From the NCBI RefSeq assembly GCF_949628265.1, contig NC_088787.1, positions 4,330,501-4,394,500 on the forward strand: a stretch of 64,000 nucleotides of DNA, in the 5' to 3' direction. Source of the stretch: Cloeon dipterum. Taxonomy: Eukaryota; Arthropoda; Insecta; Ephemeroptera; Baetidae. The first letter of the stretch is position 1; every line of letters starts with the position of its first letter. The notes under the pieces were generated by a model, which was not told where the DNA came from, did no database searches, and worked only from the letters and a program-made list of their open reading frames with translations. Shown here piece by piece: positions 11,101 to 22,079 of the stretch. The position numbers were made by a program, and so were the translations under genes.

Positions 11101-11809
11101 TGATAATTATTTGAGGCGCGAGTTGCAAATAAGAGTGCTCAGACTGACGTTCCTATTTAATAAACACAAATTCTAAATAAATAATACATACGATAATTGG
11201 ATAAGTTCGTCTTTACCAAAAAATTAGTTCGACCTATTGTAAAGATTTTCCTGAGAGTTTTTACTGGTACAACAAAAGTTTCAGGGTGGAAATTGAGAAA
11301 GTTAAATTGTAATATAATTTCAATGTTTAAAAACCTGAAATTGATTGTAATAAAATAATTTTTTCTTGTCCTAGTAATAAAAACATACCAAATTGAACCA
11401 TTTGAGGTCAATTATAACTTTCAGGGTTTGATCCTGAGTGTCCAAACATACGAAAAAATATTTAAATTATTTTTCAGCTCGTAAATTAATTTAAAAAAAA
11501 GATGAACATGTACCTTGCTGGCGCCCTTAATAAGAGTCCTTTATTATTGCGTTTCACAGCGAGAAGAAATAGAGGCGGCCACCAGCAGAGACTCTATGAA
11601 TGGAATAGCAAAGTGCAAGGGGAATAAAATTGCCAGCAAATTGTCATTTTTTTTAAGAATATGTGGCAAAACTATAGAGAAATTCTTTCAAGCTTTTATT
11701 TGATAATTAATTATTAATTATTGAATAGAATTTTTTAAGATGACCATCGTCTCTAGATTTAAAAAAGGATGCGATAAGAAAAACGAACAGAAAAATATAA
11801 AATGCAATA
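11101..11809. other. Intergenic spacer between genes C and D
   Basis: AT-rich DNA between the promoter of C and the polyadenylation site of D. It holds a weak, diverged match (about 11,510-11,640) to the promoter-like block at 1560-1740. Nothing else is supportable. Confidence 0.4.
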
Positions 11810-12044
11810 TTTTATTTGCCTTGAATTATTCTTACAAATAAAAGATTATTTTGTTGAAAAAGGCGATAAACCATAAAAAGCGCTATGTTCATCTCTCTGT
11901 TTTTTTTTAACCAACCCAAAACTAAATTGCAACACACTTTATTGTATATAATAGTCTCAGTAAAAGACTGTTTGCTGTCCGGGAAAACGAAGTTGTCCAT
12001 TGAAATGTGCCTGAAAGAGTTTTGCATTCTTCTCATCCTCAGGG

Positions 12045-15000
12045 TCAGCCACGCAATGGCAAGTCTGCAAAAGGATCAGATAAGAGAAAGAGATTAGACT
12101 TTGTGGGCAGTGTTTGGTCTTCCCAAGAAACTGACTCGGGGAACTCGCTCAGATTGATAATTGATACAGCGGCTGCTAATCTTATTTGAGAGATTCGCCG
12201 CTGTTGTCCGGATTCCTTCGTCGGACGTCCAGACTGATTCTTAGTATGATTTTAGGCTTATAAGGGAGAAACAATTAAACGAGTGTGTTCCCTTATTCAG
12301 CATCATTGTTTAACTGAAGCTTTTATTTACCGCAGGGCTGCCAACTAGTGGCGTGCCAACATAACATTATATCAAATCCTCCCCCTTTGAGACATCAAAT
12401 TTTTTGAATTGAGGAGATCAGGAATTTGACTGATAGGGAAAATATCACGAAATAAATTACATCATTTATAGTCTTGAGTGATGGCTTGACTTACAATGCA
12501 ATGGAGATCACAAAATTTATCTTGAGGTTTTTCTTGCTTAACAATTAATTAATTTTAAATTCACTTTTCACTTTTGGCTTGAATCACTAAACTGAAAATG
12601 TTTAAGTCATCACAAAGTCTTCGTACCTCTTTGGCATCTGTTTCACTCTCGCCGACTTCCTCGGAGACGGCGCCGGCAGCTCCATGCTGGCTCTGGGTGT
12701 GGCAGGATTTGGCGCCTCAGGTACCTGCTCAGATCCAGCAACAGGAGGTGGCTTTTCCGCTCTCTCTGGATTCTCCCCCCTTGATTGAGAGGATGATCTG
12801 TCTGGTGGCTCCGGAGAAGACAACTCGACTTCGACCGGAGTCGGCACGAGGTCTTGCTCGACTAGCGGCTCGAATGGGCCTCGGTGGAGCTTCACTTGGT
12901 CCAGGTGTCTCTGGATAGTGCCGTCTGCTGTTTCTGCCAGAATTCGCCTTGGTCCAAGCATTCTCACCAGCTTCGCTTGCTCCCACTTCTGTTTGGGGTC
13001 CCGATAACTCCGGACAGCGACTCGGTGAGGCTGCTCAGGTGGTTTAGGCTGCTTTGGGAGGGCTTCCAGCATTTTCTCTTCTCGGGCAACTGTTTTGTCT
13101 CTGTGGATCAATGGAACCTGTGACTTGGAAAGAATTGTTAGAGGTCTGCGTCCCAAGTTGAACTCAGCAGGTGCAATTCCAGTGGACGAATGAGGAGTTG
13201 AATTGTGGCCCAGCAAGAAACTATCAATTTTAGCTGGCCACTCAGCCTCTGGAATCTTTTTCAGGAAGTTCTTTACAGTTTGTACTCCACGTTCTGCGAC
13301 TCCATTTGTTTGAGGGCTGTATGGTGGGGAGAAAATCAGGTTTACTCCATTTTGAGCGCAGAATTTCTTGAATGTGTCCGCGCGAAAGGCTGGACCGTTG
13401 TCACAGACCAGGGTGTCACATAGTCCTTGCACTCGGAAAAGCCGACGACAGTAACGAATCACCGTGTCAGCATTCATACCTCGGGTTTGTTCGGCGTCGA
13501 GCCAGCCTGACAAGCCATCTGCGGCGACAATGAATGTTTTGCCACGCTTCACCTCTAGAAAATCCAGGTGGACTCTGCTCCAGGCACGATTGGGCACTGA
13601 CCAGGGGATGACAGGCGCTTTCGGAGGGGCTCGGTTGAATAACGAACACGGCTGGCAGTTTCGGCTAATATCTTCGATGTGCTCGTCCATATTCGGCCAA
13701 TAGAAGAATTGCCTCGCCAGACTCTTCATTTTAGACTGTCCGAAGTGATTGAGGTGTAGCAGGGCAAGAACTTGGGGACGTAGAGCAGTGGGAATAACTG
13801 CCCGGTCTGAAAAAGTCAAAATTCCATTTGAGTATTTCAGCCTCGACCAGCGTTTCTTGTATTCGGCGAAGGCGACTGGAAGAGATTGCGGGCCCATACC
13901 TTTGAGGAGGTAGTTTTTCAATGCGAGCAAACTGTCATCTTCAGACGTTGCCTTCTGCAGCTCGTCAATTGACAAAAACTTGGCCCCATCAACCACGTTC
14001 ATGAAGGCGATGGCGGGGGCTTCCATCTGCTCCTCGCAGTCCTCCTCACCGGGCAGGGGCAGTCTGGAAAGCGCATCTGCGTTTGAGTGCTGTTTCCCCG
14101 GTTTGAAAAGGATTTCAAAGTCGTAGTCCCGCAAAAAGATACAATAGCGGACTAATTTTGAGGTCAAATCCTCAGAAATTGGGTGTCCTTTCCCAAAGAT
14201 GCTAATCAGGGGCTTATGGTCAGTCACAATTTGGAAATGCCTGCCCCATACATACTTCTTTAGCTTCCTGACGCTCCACACAACTGCGAGCGCTTCCAGC
14301 TCTACTTGGGAGTAGTTTTTCTCAGCTTTCTGCAAGGTGCGTGAAATGAATAAGATTGGAACTTCTTCTCTTCCATCCGCACTCACATGGCTAAGGACAG
14401 CTCCCAGGCCTCGCCTACTTGCGTCACACGAGATCCGCACGTCCTTCTGAGAGTCGTAGTACGTCAAGGCGAAGGCACCCAAAAGGCAGTGCTGGACTTC
14501 TTCAACAGCCTGCTGGCACTCTTCTGACCAGACAAACACGACGTTTTTCTTGAGCAGCCTGTAAACAGGGGCCAAGATTGACGCCTTGTTCCTGATGAAC
14601 CTATCGTAATAGTTCACAAACCCAAGGTAAGCCATCAAGTCATCTTTGCTTTGAATCTTGGGCATCTCTCGCACCGCTCGGAGCTTATCCTCGGTCGGCA
14701 AGATTCCTTTTGGCGTCATACGGAACCCCAGATACTGAAGCTCTGGAACACCAAAACAGCACTTGCTTAGTTTGACTCGAAGACCCTTGGACAAGAAAAC
14801 TTGGAGGACTTTTCTCGTAAGATCCGTCAGCTTTTCTTGGGATTCGGCAAAGAGGAGCAGATCGTCAAAATAAACGAACACTCCCCTTAAATGAGAGACG
14901 AGAGACTTGATGGTATTCTGAAAAATAGCAGGGCAAACCGACAAACCTGGCGGGAGTCTCTTGAACTGGAACAGGCCCAAGTGTGTGTTGATCGTCAGCA

Positions 15001-18000
15001 CCTGGGCGGACTCGTCATCAACTTCAAGTTGAAGGAAGGCGTCCAGAAGATCCAGCTTCGTAAAGAAATATCCAGGTTTCAGTTGCACCAGCAAGTCATC
15101 CACACTAGGAATTGGGGTTGACGCCGACTCGCACGCAGGATTTACTGTGGCGCTAAAGTCGGCACACAGTCGCAAGGTTCCATCACCTTTCTTAACCCAG
15201 ACCACGGGCGTGGCCCAGCTGCTGAACACGACCTTCTTCAGCACTTGGTTCTTCTCCAAGGCTCGAATCACTTCAGAGGCCCTTTCCTGCAGCCCATAAG
15301 GCACAACTCGAGCCGGCAGCCGCACAGGCTCGACGTTCTTCTTCAAGGGAATGTGCACTGGCGGACCCTTAAACTTCCCTAGCTCAGGGCGGAAAACTTC
15401 TTCCATGTCTTGGAACTCAGGTGGTACAGATGTCATCTTCAAGACCTGCGGCACCTTCAAAGCTGGGACCGCCTTCTGCACCTTCAACCCTGGAACCGTA
15501 ACCTTAATGCCCAGCGGAGCAAACCAGTTTCTTCCCAGCAGAGAGGGCCCATCCTGGCTCATAATCAGCAAGTCGAGGTCACAGGGTGGCAGTCCTTTGG
15601 GTTCAAGGTGGAGGGAAACCTTACCAGCGGCTTGGATCTCATTCTTCTGACCCCACGCCGTCATCTTCACTGAGCTAGGACGGAGAGCTGCTTTATTTGG
15701 GAAAAACTCCTCAAAAGTAGACCAGCCAATCAGCGAGTAGGTGGCTCCACTGTCCACCTCAAGCTTCAGCCTCTTCTTGTTTACCTTGATGCTCAGGTGC
15801 ACCTTCTGGGTAGCAGCTTCCTCATCCCTAACGCCCTGCATTTGCAGTAGATAATTTACCACTGCCTCTGCTTCCTCCCCCTCTTCGCCGGAGTCACCCT
15901 GGACATAGTTTGTACTTGACCTCTGCGATTGGGCACGGCACACCGCCGCTAGGTGTCCTCTTTTGCTGCAAGTGTGGCATTTCTCATTCTTAAATTTACA
16001 GTTTGGTCTCGTGTGTCCGGCTTTTCCGCACGTGTGGCACACGAGTTTGGCTTCTGTGGCTGATTTGTCAGACTGCTCCTTGTCAGTCTTTTTCTTCTCA
16101 TTGCCCTTTTGCCAATTTTTCTTGTTCCGAGAAGGCCCAACTTTAAGGACCTCTTTAACAGCCGGATGCGAGAGGGATTTGGCACTTGCTGCCGCCTGCT
16201 CGTGTGCTGTGATGAAGGACGTTACATACTTGAAAGTCAGCTTGTCGTCGTCTTCCGTCAGCAGCTTCTGCCGAATCACGTCGTCGCTGAGTCCTGAAAT
16301 GATTTTCGGCACCAGGAACAGGTCCCTAAGGTCGTCATCGTCGAAGCCGGCACGCGCGCTTAGCTCAACAAGGTCCGCAATAAACTCGGCGGTCGGTTCT
16401 CCCGCCTTCTGGAACCTCCTGAAGAACTTGTCTTGGTAAACGATGCGCTTAGGTTCTACCCGTTGGTAGTACACGGCCAGTCTCGAAGTCAGGTCGTCGA
16501 ACGACATCTCAGCAATCGGCTTACCCGCGCTGAGTTTCAAAATGACACGAAAGGTTTTCGCGTCTTGGTTGTCGACAAAGATATTTCGTTTGTCTTCGGG
16601 GGCTGTGATGCGGCGCGAGCGAAAGTACATATCCCACCTTTGCATGTAGTCCTGAAAGCTCATGTCCTCGTTCGGGTCAAACGCCTGAATACGAGGCTTG
16701 TCATTGTAGACAAAAGCGGGCCTTTGATGAGACGCGTCGGCCATGCTCGCCGGTTCTGTAGCCATGCTGCACTCACGTGATGATCTTTTTTACCGCGATT
16801 TATCACGGTAATCCTCGTCGCCAATTGATACAGCGGCTGCTAATCTTATTTGAGAGATTCGCCGCTGTTGTCCGGATTCCTTCGTCGGACGTCCAGACTG
16901 ATTCTTAGTATGATTTTAGGCTTATAAGGGAGAAACAATTAAACGAGTGTGTTCCCTTATTCAGCATCATTGTTTAACTGAAGCTTTTATTTACCGCAGG
17001 GCTGCCAACTAGTGGCGTGCCAACATAACATTATATCAATAATAATATCGGTTATTGCTGGTCGCTCCCACTTTTGGCACACTCGCCCACAGTAAGCGGC
17101 GTCAATAAGTGACACTTTGCGCGCTAAAAGTGGAAGCGACCAGCAACCAATCAGCGCGCTCGCCCGCGTCACGTGACCAGAACCTCTCGCCGGAAAGAGC
17201 ATGAGCATGAAATGCATGCGCTAATTTCTCAAAATCGATTCGTTTTTCGTTTTTTGTTCTAAAATGTGTAATAGTTTAACTCGTCGGCTTCCCATTGGTA
17301 CCGACGAAATATTTTTTGTCCAGTCAGAGCGCTTTGAGGAGCGATCACGCGAGGGTATTTAACATGGCCAGTATAGGGAAAAAAGGGAAAAAAGCAGCGT
17401 AGTGCTGCAGCCGAGCACATTTCTTACGCGCGTCACTTTCTTTATACACTTTGGTGTCTTTTTTTTTTAAAAAAATCTTAAATTAACATAATTAACTGGT
17501 GAAAGCTTTTATCAAACAAATTCCAACAAAACGCGAAACAGATTTAAGTAACAACTCAGAATTTTTGATAATTCTAATATTTTGAATCTTAATAAGGAGG
17601 GAAAATATTGCAATAATGTATCCAAGAGAACTGAATTATAAAAAACATGGCATAATGACAACTTTTTCTTCCTCGTCTCTCAGTGAAAAAATACAAATAA
17701 ATTAACGATTAAAATTTTTAGCTCAAACCAGAATATTGTCTATTTTTCCGTACTTGAAATCAACAATATTTTATGAGGTTTGAAAATCAGTATTTGATAT
17801 TTTAAAGTTTAAATGAATTTCAATAAATAACATTGAATAGCATTTATATTTATCGTTTTATGCTCTAGGATTTCATTTACCTGTGGATGTGTTGTATAAA
17901 TAAGATCTTGCGCCGACTTCAGCCTTGAGTAGTTTATGCCTAATCCCAAATTCAGTTTCATTTCTCTCCGTCATCCAGAAACTGCCGTTCGCGTCCAAGG

Positions 18001-19756
18001 CAAAAGTAAATGGATATCCAGCACCCAGTTGTCCGACCTAAAAGAGTGCAGTGATTTTATATTGTTAGCCCAACAAAGTATAAATTATCGGGTATAAAAG
18101 GAGACTTTTATATAATTACGTTAATTAAATTTCCACCAAAATTTGCCTGTGTAACAGTAGCAGATTGTAAAAAAGGGTTCACCAATAATTGTTTCAATGT
18201 TTAAAAAGGGCGTCCGTGTTAGAAATCACGATAAAAAATTTTCGTGACATAATAAAACTATAGATCTTTTATTCTGTTAAACATTTTTCTCCATTTTGCA
18301 GAACATTTGTTAGGCAGCACCAAAATTTCAGTTTTTAAAAGGAAATTTTTACCTCATGAAATCGCTCCTCGTGAAAGGGTGTCGAATTATTCCTTTTAGA
18401 GGTGTAACTCTGGTAGTTAAAGGCGGCATACAAGACATTGGCGCTGTCGATTAGCATTCTGTAAGGTCTTGCAGTCCATTTGCCGATTAATCTCCCAGTA
18501 GCGTTTCCGCCTTCTTTCTTCAGCTCAGACACCGACACCGAGTACAGTTCTTTGGAACCATATCTTCCAAGGTACAACTGCCTCGCTTCACTTTTAGTAG
18601 AGAGGGCCAAAGTAGAAATACGTACCCCTGGTATTTTGACTGACCAGGAATTTTCCGTTTTACGGCTATAAACGATGATATTCTCAGAAGAAACTTGCGT
18701 GATGTACGCAAGGTAATCGTCTTGCGTTTTATCCAGCACGATATCATGCAGCCACCTTTTATCAAATGAATGAGAGACGACTGTATCCGGGAACTGGTAA
18801 ACGCGCTCGGTTGTGTCGTTGTTGACCAGGTTGAATATCCAAAGTTTGCCCGCACATTTCTTGTTACCGTCATCTAGCACCCACAACCGTCCATCGGTGT
18901 CCGTTTCCATACCTTTGGCCCACTGGATAGAATCGCAGTTGTCTTTTTCCTGGCAAGACAAATAAGAAAAACAGTTACTATTAATGTAAGCAGACTATTA
19001 TATCGATTTTTTTTTATTAATTAATCGATATTAAAAGTGATGAAAATTATTATAAAAGCAGCAACAAGGAAATTAATTAACTACTTAAATTAATAAAAAA
19101 TGATTTTTCCGACTTAATGAACTCTCCCTTGTGTCGCTCAGTACCAGACTACTACAAAAGTTAAAAGAACTTTTTCTAATTTTTCCAACTGTATAATTTT
19201 GCGTGGAACACGTCACTGAAATTTGCTGTTATGTAAATTTTTATTTTCACTAAAAACTCAAAGGAGTGAAGGTTCAAAGTCTAAGAGTTTTCCTCAGAAA
19301 CGCATTAATTTGAGAATTTGTACGACATTTTAGACGTCATAACTGTAAAAATATTATTTATAATATGCAATTTTATTTCACGTCAAAGTTTCTCAACTTA
19401 TTCTAATATGGTATAACATAAATTAGTATTTTCAATCAGTAGAGATTTACGTGTAAATTCCAGGAAGGGAAAGGAGCAAGCTTTGGAGTTGCAGTCGAAG
19501 CTCCACTCGTTGGTAGCCACACCAAAGTGGCGGGAACTGCGGATTGCGTTTCAATGCTGAGGAACAGCCTTTCTCCAAAAACAGCCATGTAATCAAGATA
19601 AACTTTCGATGATTTAAAATTCTGTTTGATCTGTCCGTGTGAACTGTCCGCTCCTGATGGCCAGATGAAATCGAATTCGTCCCACTCGTAGACGGTTGTG
19701 AAGTTGACGGCGTTTGCCAGGCACAGGCCGTGCAAAAGGATGGCCGCAAAGAACAT
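12045..19756 (-). CDS. Yellow/MRJP-family secreted protein, gene D, with a retrotransposon in its last intron
   Basis: Coding exons on the minus strand are 19451-19756, 18353-18949, 17881-18037 and 12045-12064, in phase (about 359 residues). The start MFFAAILLHGLCLANA is a signal peptide, followed by the cluster-typical NFTTVYEWDEFDFIWPSG. The second exon contains GRLWVLDDGN and YRMLID. The third exon ends in a CAG|GTAAAT donor. The matching terminal exon lies beyond the 4.9-kb LTR element and reads DLPLRG then stop. Without the last splice the frame stops at 17873-17875. An AATAAA occurs near 11,810-11,816. Whether the 5.8-kb intron is still spliced is unknown. The element has the same orientation as the gene, so its own polyadenylation signal could shorten the transcript. 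Confidence 0.8.
12162..12374 (-). repeat. 3' LTR of the Ty3/gypsy element
   Basis: 213 bp, TG...CA ends, identical by eye to 16826-17038. It follows the polypurine tract in the element's own orientation. Confidence 0.95.
12378..12388 (-). other. Polypurine tract of the Ty3/gypsy element
   Basis: The minus strand reads AAAGGGGGAGG just before the 3' LTR, the expected place for plus-strand DNA priming. Confidence 0.85.
12602..16765 (-). CDS. Gag-Pol polyprotein of the Ty3/gypsy element
   Basis: A single uninterrupted frame of 1,387 codons. Domains in order: a gag region (about residues 1-220); two CCHC zinc knuckles (243-256, 263-276); an aspartic protease with DSGA (about 338-341); reverse transcriptase with a YFDD active-site motif (632-635, where related elements often have YLDD or YVDD); RNase H beginning near the CDAS motif; and an integrase with HHCC zinc finger and D,D,E core including CDNGPAF and SPQTNGVAERG. 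It copies element RNA to DNA and inserts it. All catalytic motifs seen are intact. Gag and Pol share one frame, so no frameshift signal is needed. The C-terminal tail is Pro/Ser-rich. Confidence 0.95.
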   Translation of the reverse strand: MATEPASMADASHQRPAFVYNDKPRIQAFDPNEDMSFQDYMQRWDMYFRSRRITAPEDKRNIFVDNQDAKTFRVILKLSAGKPIAEMSFDDLTSRLAVYYQRVEPKRIVYQDKFFRRFQKAGEPTAEFIADLVELSARAGFDDDDLRDLFLVPKIISGLSDDVIRQKLLTEDDDKLTFKYVTSFITAHEQAAASAKSLSHPAVKEVLKVGPSRNKKNWQKGNEKKKTDKEQSDKSATEAKLVCHTCGKAGHTRPNCKFKNEKCHTCSKRGHLAAVCRAQSQRSSTNYVQGDSGEEGEEAEAVVNYLLQMQGVRDEEAATQKVHLSIKVNKKRLKLEVDSGATYSLIGWSTFEEFFPNKAALRPSSVKMTAWGQKNEIQAAGKVSLHLEPKGLPPCDLDLLIMSQDGPSLLGRNWFAPLGIKVTVPGLKVQKAVPALKVPQVLKMTSVPPEFQDMEEVFRPELGKFKGPPVHIPLKKNVEPVRLPARVVPYGLQERASEVIRALEKNQVLKKVVFSSWATPVVWVKKGDGTLRLCADFSATVNPACESASTPIPSVDDLLVQLKPGYFFTKLDLLDAFLQLEVDDESAQVLTINTHLGLFQFKRLPPGLSVCPAIFQNTIKSLVSHLRGVFVYFDDLLLFAESQEKLTDLTRKVLQVFLSKGLRVKLSKCCFGVPELQYLGFRMTPKGILPTEDKLRAVREMPKIQSKDDLMAYLGFVNYYDRFIRNKASILAPVYRLLKKNVVFVWSEECQQAVEEVQHCLLGAFALTYYDSQKDVRISCDASRRGLGAVLSHVSADGREEVPILFISRTLQKAEKNYSQVELEALAVVWSVRKLKKYVWGRHFQIVTDHKPLISIFGKGHPISEDLTSKLVRYCIFLRDYDFEILFKPGKQHSNADALSRLPLPGEEDCEEQMEAPAIAFMNVVDGAKFLSIDELQKATSEDDSLLALKNYLLKGMGPQSLPVAFAEYKKRWSRLKYSNGILTFSDRAVIPTALRPQVLALLHLNHFGQSKMKSLARQFFYWPNMDEHIEDISRNCQPCSLFNRAPPKAPVIPWSVPNRAWSRVHLDFLEVKRGKTFIVAADGLSGWLDAEQTRGMNADTVIRYCRRLFRVQGLCDTLVCDNGPAFRADTFKKFCAQNGVNLIFSPPYSPQTNGVAERGVQTVKNFLKKIPEAEWPAKIDSFLLGHNSTPHSSTGIAPAEFNLGRRPLTILSKSQVPLIHRDKTVAREEKMLEALPKQPKPPEQPHRVAVRSYRDPKQKWEQAKLVRMLGPRRILAETADGTIQRHLDQVKLHRGPFEPLVEQDLVPTPVEVELSSPEPPDRSSSQSRGENPERAEKPPPVAGSEQVPEAPNPATPRASMELPAPSPRKSARVKQMPKRYEDFVMT
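16811..16823 (-). other. tRNA-Ser type primer-binding site
   Basis: On the minus strand TGGCGACGAGGAT begins 2 bases after the 5' LTR. It is complementary to the 3' end of a tRNA-Ser(GCU) type tRNA (…ATCCTCGTCGCCA, from general knowledge). Confidence 0.8.
16826..17038 (-). repeat. 5' LTR of the Ty3/gypsy element
   Basis: 213 bp, TG...CA ends, identical by eye to 12162-12374. It is upstream of the primer-binding site and gag-pol start in the element's orientation. Confidence 0.95.
17044..17470. repeat. Dispersed non-autonomous repeat, copy 1
   Basis: This block in the last intron of gene D matches 41,215-41,550 over several hundred bases, with shared segments such as GTGGAAGCGACCAGCAACCA, GGCTTCCCATTGGTACCG and CGCGTCACTTTCTTTATACA. 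It has an internal inverted repeat (GCTGGTCGCTCCCACTTTT and AAAAGTGGAAGCGACCAGC). No coding capacity is seen. It is the immediate neighbour of the LTR insertion. Confidence 0.7.
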
Positions 19757-19959
19757 TGTGTTCGAGCTGAAAGCAAAAACAAATCAAATTGAAAAACGTA
19801 AGTAAAACATATTTCATCACTGCTTTTCCCCTAAATTGTTATTAATTTTTTGTTAATGTTTTGCTCAACAAACACTCAAAAAGGAAGTTATCATCAATTA
19901 TAGATATCAAGCGCCGATATCGAGAGATCAGAATCGTGAAAATATATATTTTTCGAAAC

Positions 19960-20126
19960 ATAAAATATTTTCTAACGAGTCTACGGTGAATGGCTGGACT
20001 GATTTTGGATTTCAGCACGTTAGAAGAAAGCATACGAATGTACTGGAGCAGGATTAGGATTGAGTCTGAAATCGCAGCGGAAGTGCCTTTAAATTAAAAT
20101 TTTTAACAGAGTATACGGTGGCGCCA
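19960..20126. mobile_element. Fragment of a hairpin MITE in the 5'UTR intron of gene D
   Basis: The stretch from TCTACGGTGAATGG through GATTGAGTCTGAAATC matches 46,580-46,700. Its right end GTATACGGTGGCGCCA is the inverse of the left end at 46,416, so both are copies of one MITE with TGGCGCCACCGTATAC termini. Confidence 0.6.
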
Positions 20127-20205
20127 TCTGTTTGCGGCTTCAAACATTAATATGGCTCGTGCAATTTTTGTTGTCTCGATTGAGTAAGAGAACGAATGAA
20201 TAAAA

Positions 20206-20271
20206 TCCGCGCTGTTGGACGATAAGCGCTCGATCTGCACGTCCTGTTCGCGCGCGTTATCGCTTCCCCAG
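20206..20271. promoter_or_regulatory. Conserved inverted-GATA block, gene D intron
   Basis: CCGCGCTGTTGGACGATAAG, then CGCTCGATCTGCACGTC, then GTTATCGCTTCCCCAG. Confidence 0.45.
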
Positions 20272-20601
20272 TGAACTTGCACCCGTTTCTCACGGTCGCT
20301 CAATCCAATGAAAATATCACGATAAAATAAACTGAAGCCGATTTTGTGTCCAGAAATTAATAAAAAAAAATTAGTCTTCACTCCTCCTTCAGATTTAACC
20401 GAAGCAATATCTCAATTTTCGGGTTCAAAATTAAATAAATTCATTTCTTCTATATACCTATCTGTTAAATGTCTAAAAATCTTTATTTAAAAAATTCAAT
20501 GGTAAAAAATAGTTCGATTTTGCGCTGAGCTGAATTTTCAATTTTTAACCCAAAAGCAAAGAGTTGCAATAAAAGAGATCAACACGAAACCTTTTCTTTA
20601 C

Positions 20602-20740
20602 CTTGAATGCAGCAAAAACCGCTCTCCAAGTGTCAGCTGAGCCGAGACGCTGCCTTGTCGACGTTGAGAGAGCATCTAAATAGCGATTTTACTTTTGATA
20701 ACTCGTCGGGTCGGAGGTCGGAAATGACGTCATATCGCGT
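20602..20740 (-). promoter_or_regulatory. Promoter block and non-coding first exon of gene D
   Basis: TGACGTCA at 20725-20732, then a GCTATTTAGATGC segment, then a short exon ending at 20602 before GTAAAG. Its sequence is shared with the other family promoters. The 3.4-kb TIR element begins about 200 bp upstream. Confidence 0.65.
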
Positions 20741-22079
20741 GATAATTTTTAGTCGCAAATTTACTCGGGCTCACGTTCTAAATAAATATGTTTTTAGTCC
20801 GTGTTTTATACCAGATTCAAAAGGCATTTTCGTGCACATAGAAAAAAAAATAAATGGTTCACCATTTTTCTGCTTCACCGCGCATGCAGATGAACTGCTC
20901 GGGCCACTGCGATAGAGAGAGCGTTTGATATCACCCCAGTGGCCATTCCACGTGGACTCCACGGGGATCCTACGTGGATGATCCACGGATCCCACGTGGA
21001 AACCACGTGGATGGTCCACGTGGATTCCCCGTAGAAATTGTCCGCCCGAAATACGTGGTATCCACGTGGATGATCTATGAAGATTCCACGGGGATAGTCT
21101 ATGAAGATTCCACGGGGATGATCTATGGAGATTCCCCGTGGAACGGCTACGTGGAATCGCTGGGGATTTTTCGTGGATATTGTTTCATTTTTCTGGGTAA
21201 TAATATCGCAAATAAAATTCATTTATTTGTATTTTAAATTTTTTTATTTATTTATTATTATACAATTTTGATTACAAAAAGATGACACAATACATGTACA
21301 GTAACAATAGATCAATACAGAGAATTTTTATCAATTTACAGTAGTGTCAATAAAGTTATGAGAAACAAGAAAATTAATTAAGAACGCTTAAAAATTTTAA
21401 CATTCACACGCTTCGAAAACCCCTTAGTGTAATAATGCTCCCGAAAAATGGTGCCAGCTGTTTCTTTTAATTGAGAAAATAAGATTGAGAAAATAAAGAC
21501 ACACGATCTTACCGCTCTGCATTCAAAACCCTTTAATTGATTTGATTTGATGTACTAAAAGCAAAAGTCAGTCTAGCAAATCCCCTTCGAAACGTCAGAT
21601 TTGATAAAAATATTATTTCCATGTTTCTACGGAGATTGGCTGAACTGATTTAGGTTCTCAGAATCAAAATAAATTATTTAAAACCCATAAAATAGCATGA
21701 TTAAATCCTTGACTTAAGTCAATGGGAATTTAAATTGGAAGTATATACGGCTACGCCGACTTCGAACACTGAAGGCTTACACAAATGGCAAATTTAAATC
21801 CTATAATGACTATCAAAAATATTTAATTTAAAATTTCCAGCTGCCTAAACGTTTCTGGCAAAGAAAATTCAATGAATGAATGTCAGCTTCAACATAAATT
21901 TATTGCACACATACCTGTATTCACTAAAATAATGTTTGGAATTTAATTTAATTTTAATATCAACATTACAGTGAACACAGGTATGTGTATGCAATAGCTA
22001 TTAGCCTTAAAATGAATTCTCTATACATAAAATATAACAATTTAGCTAAAAAATAGCCTCACTTAAAAACAAAATTACA

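Larger units (their letters stand above)
12162..17038 (-). mobile_element. Complete Ty3/gypsy LTR retrotransposon (4,877 bp)
   Basis: Two 213-bp LTRs (12162-12374 and 16826-17038) start TG and end CA and read as identical. They are flanked by a 5-bp target duplication ATAAT (12157-12161 and 17039-17043). On the minus strand a primer-binding site follows the 5' LTR, one intact gag-pol frame fills the interior, and a polypurine tract precedes the 3' LTR. Identical LTRs, an intact frame and a perfect target duplication point to a recent, possibly still active, insertion. No env frame is present. The single-frame gag-pol and tRNA-Ser primer recall the mag-type lineage; this placement is inferred. 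Confidence 0.95.

Noticed and set aside
12598..16780. Many plus-strand frames across the retrotransposon
   Set aside because: Shadows of the single minus-strand gag-pol frame.
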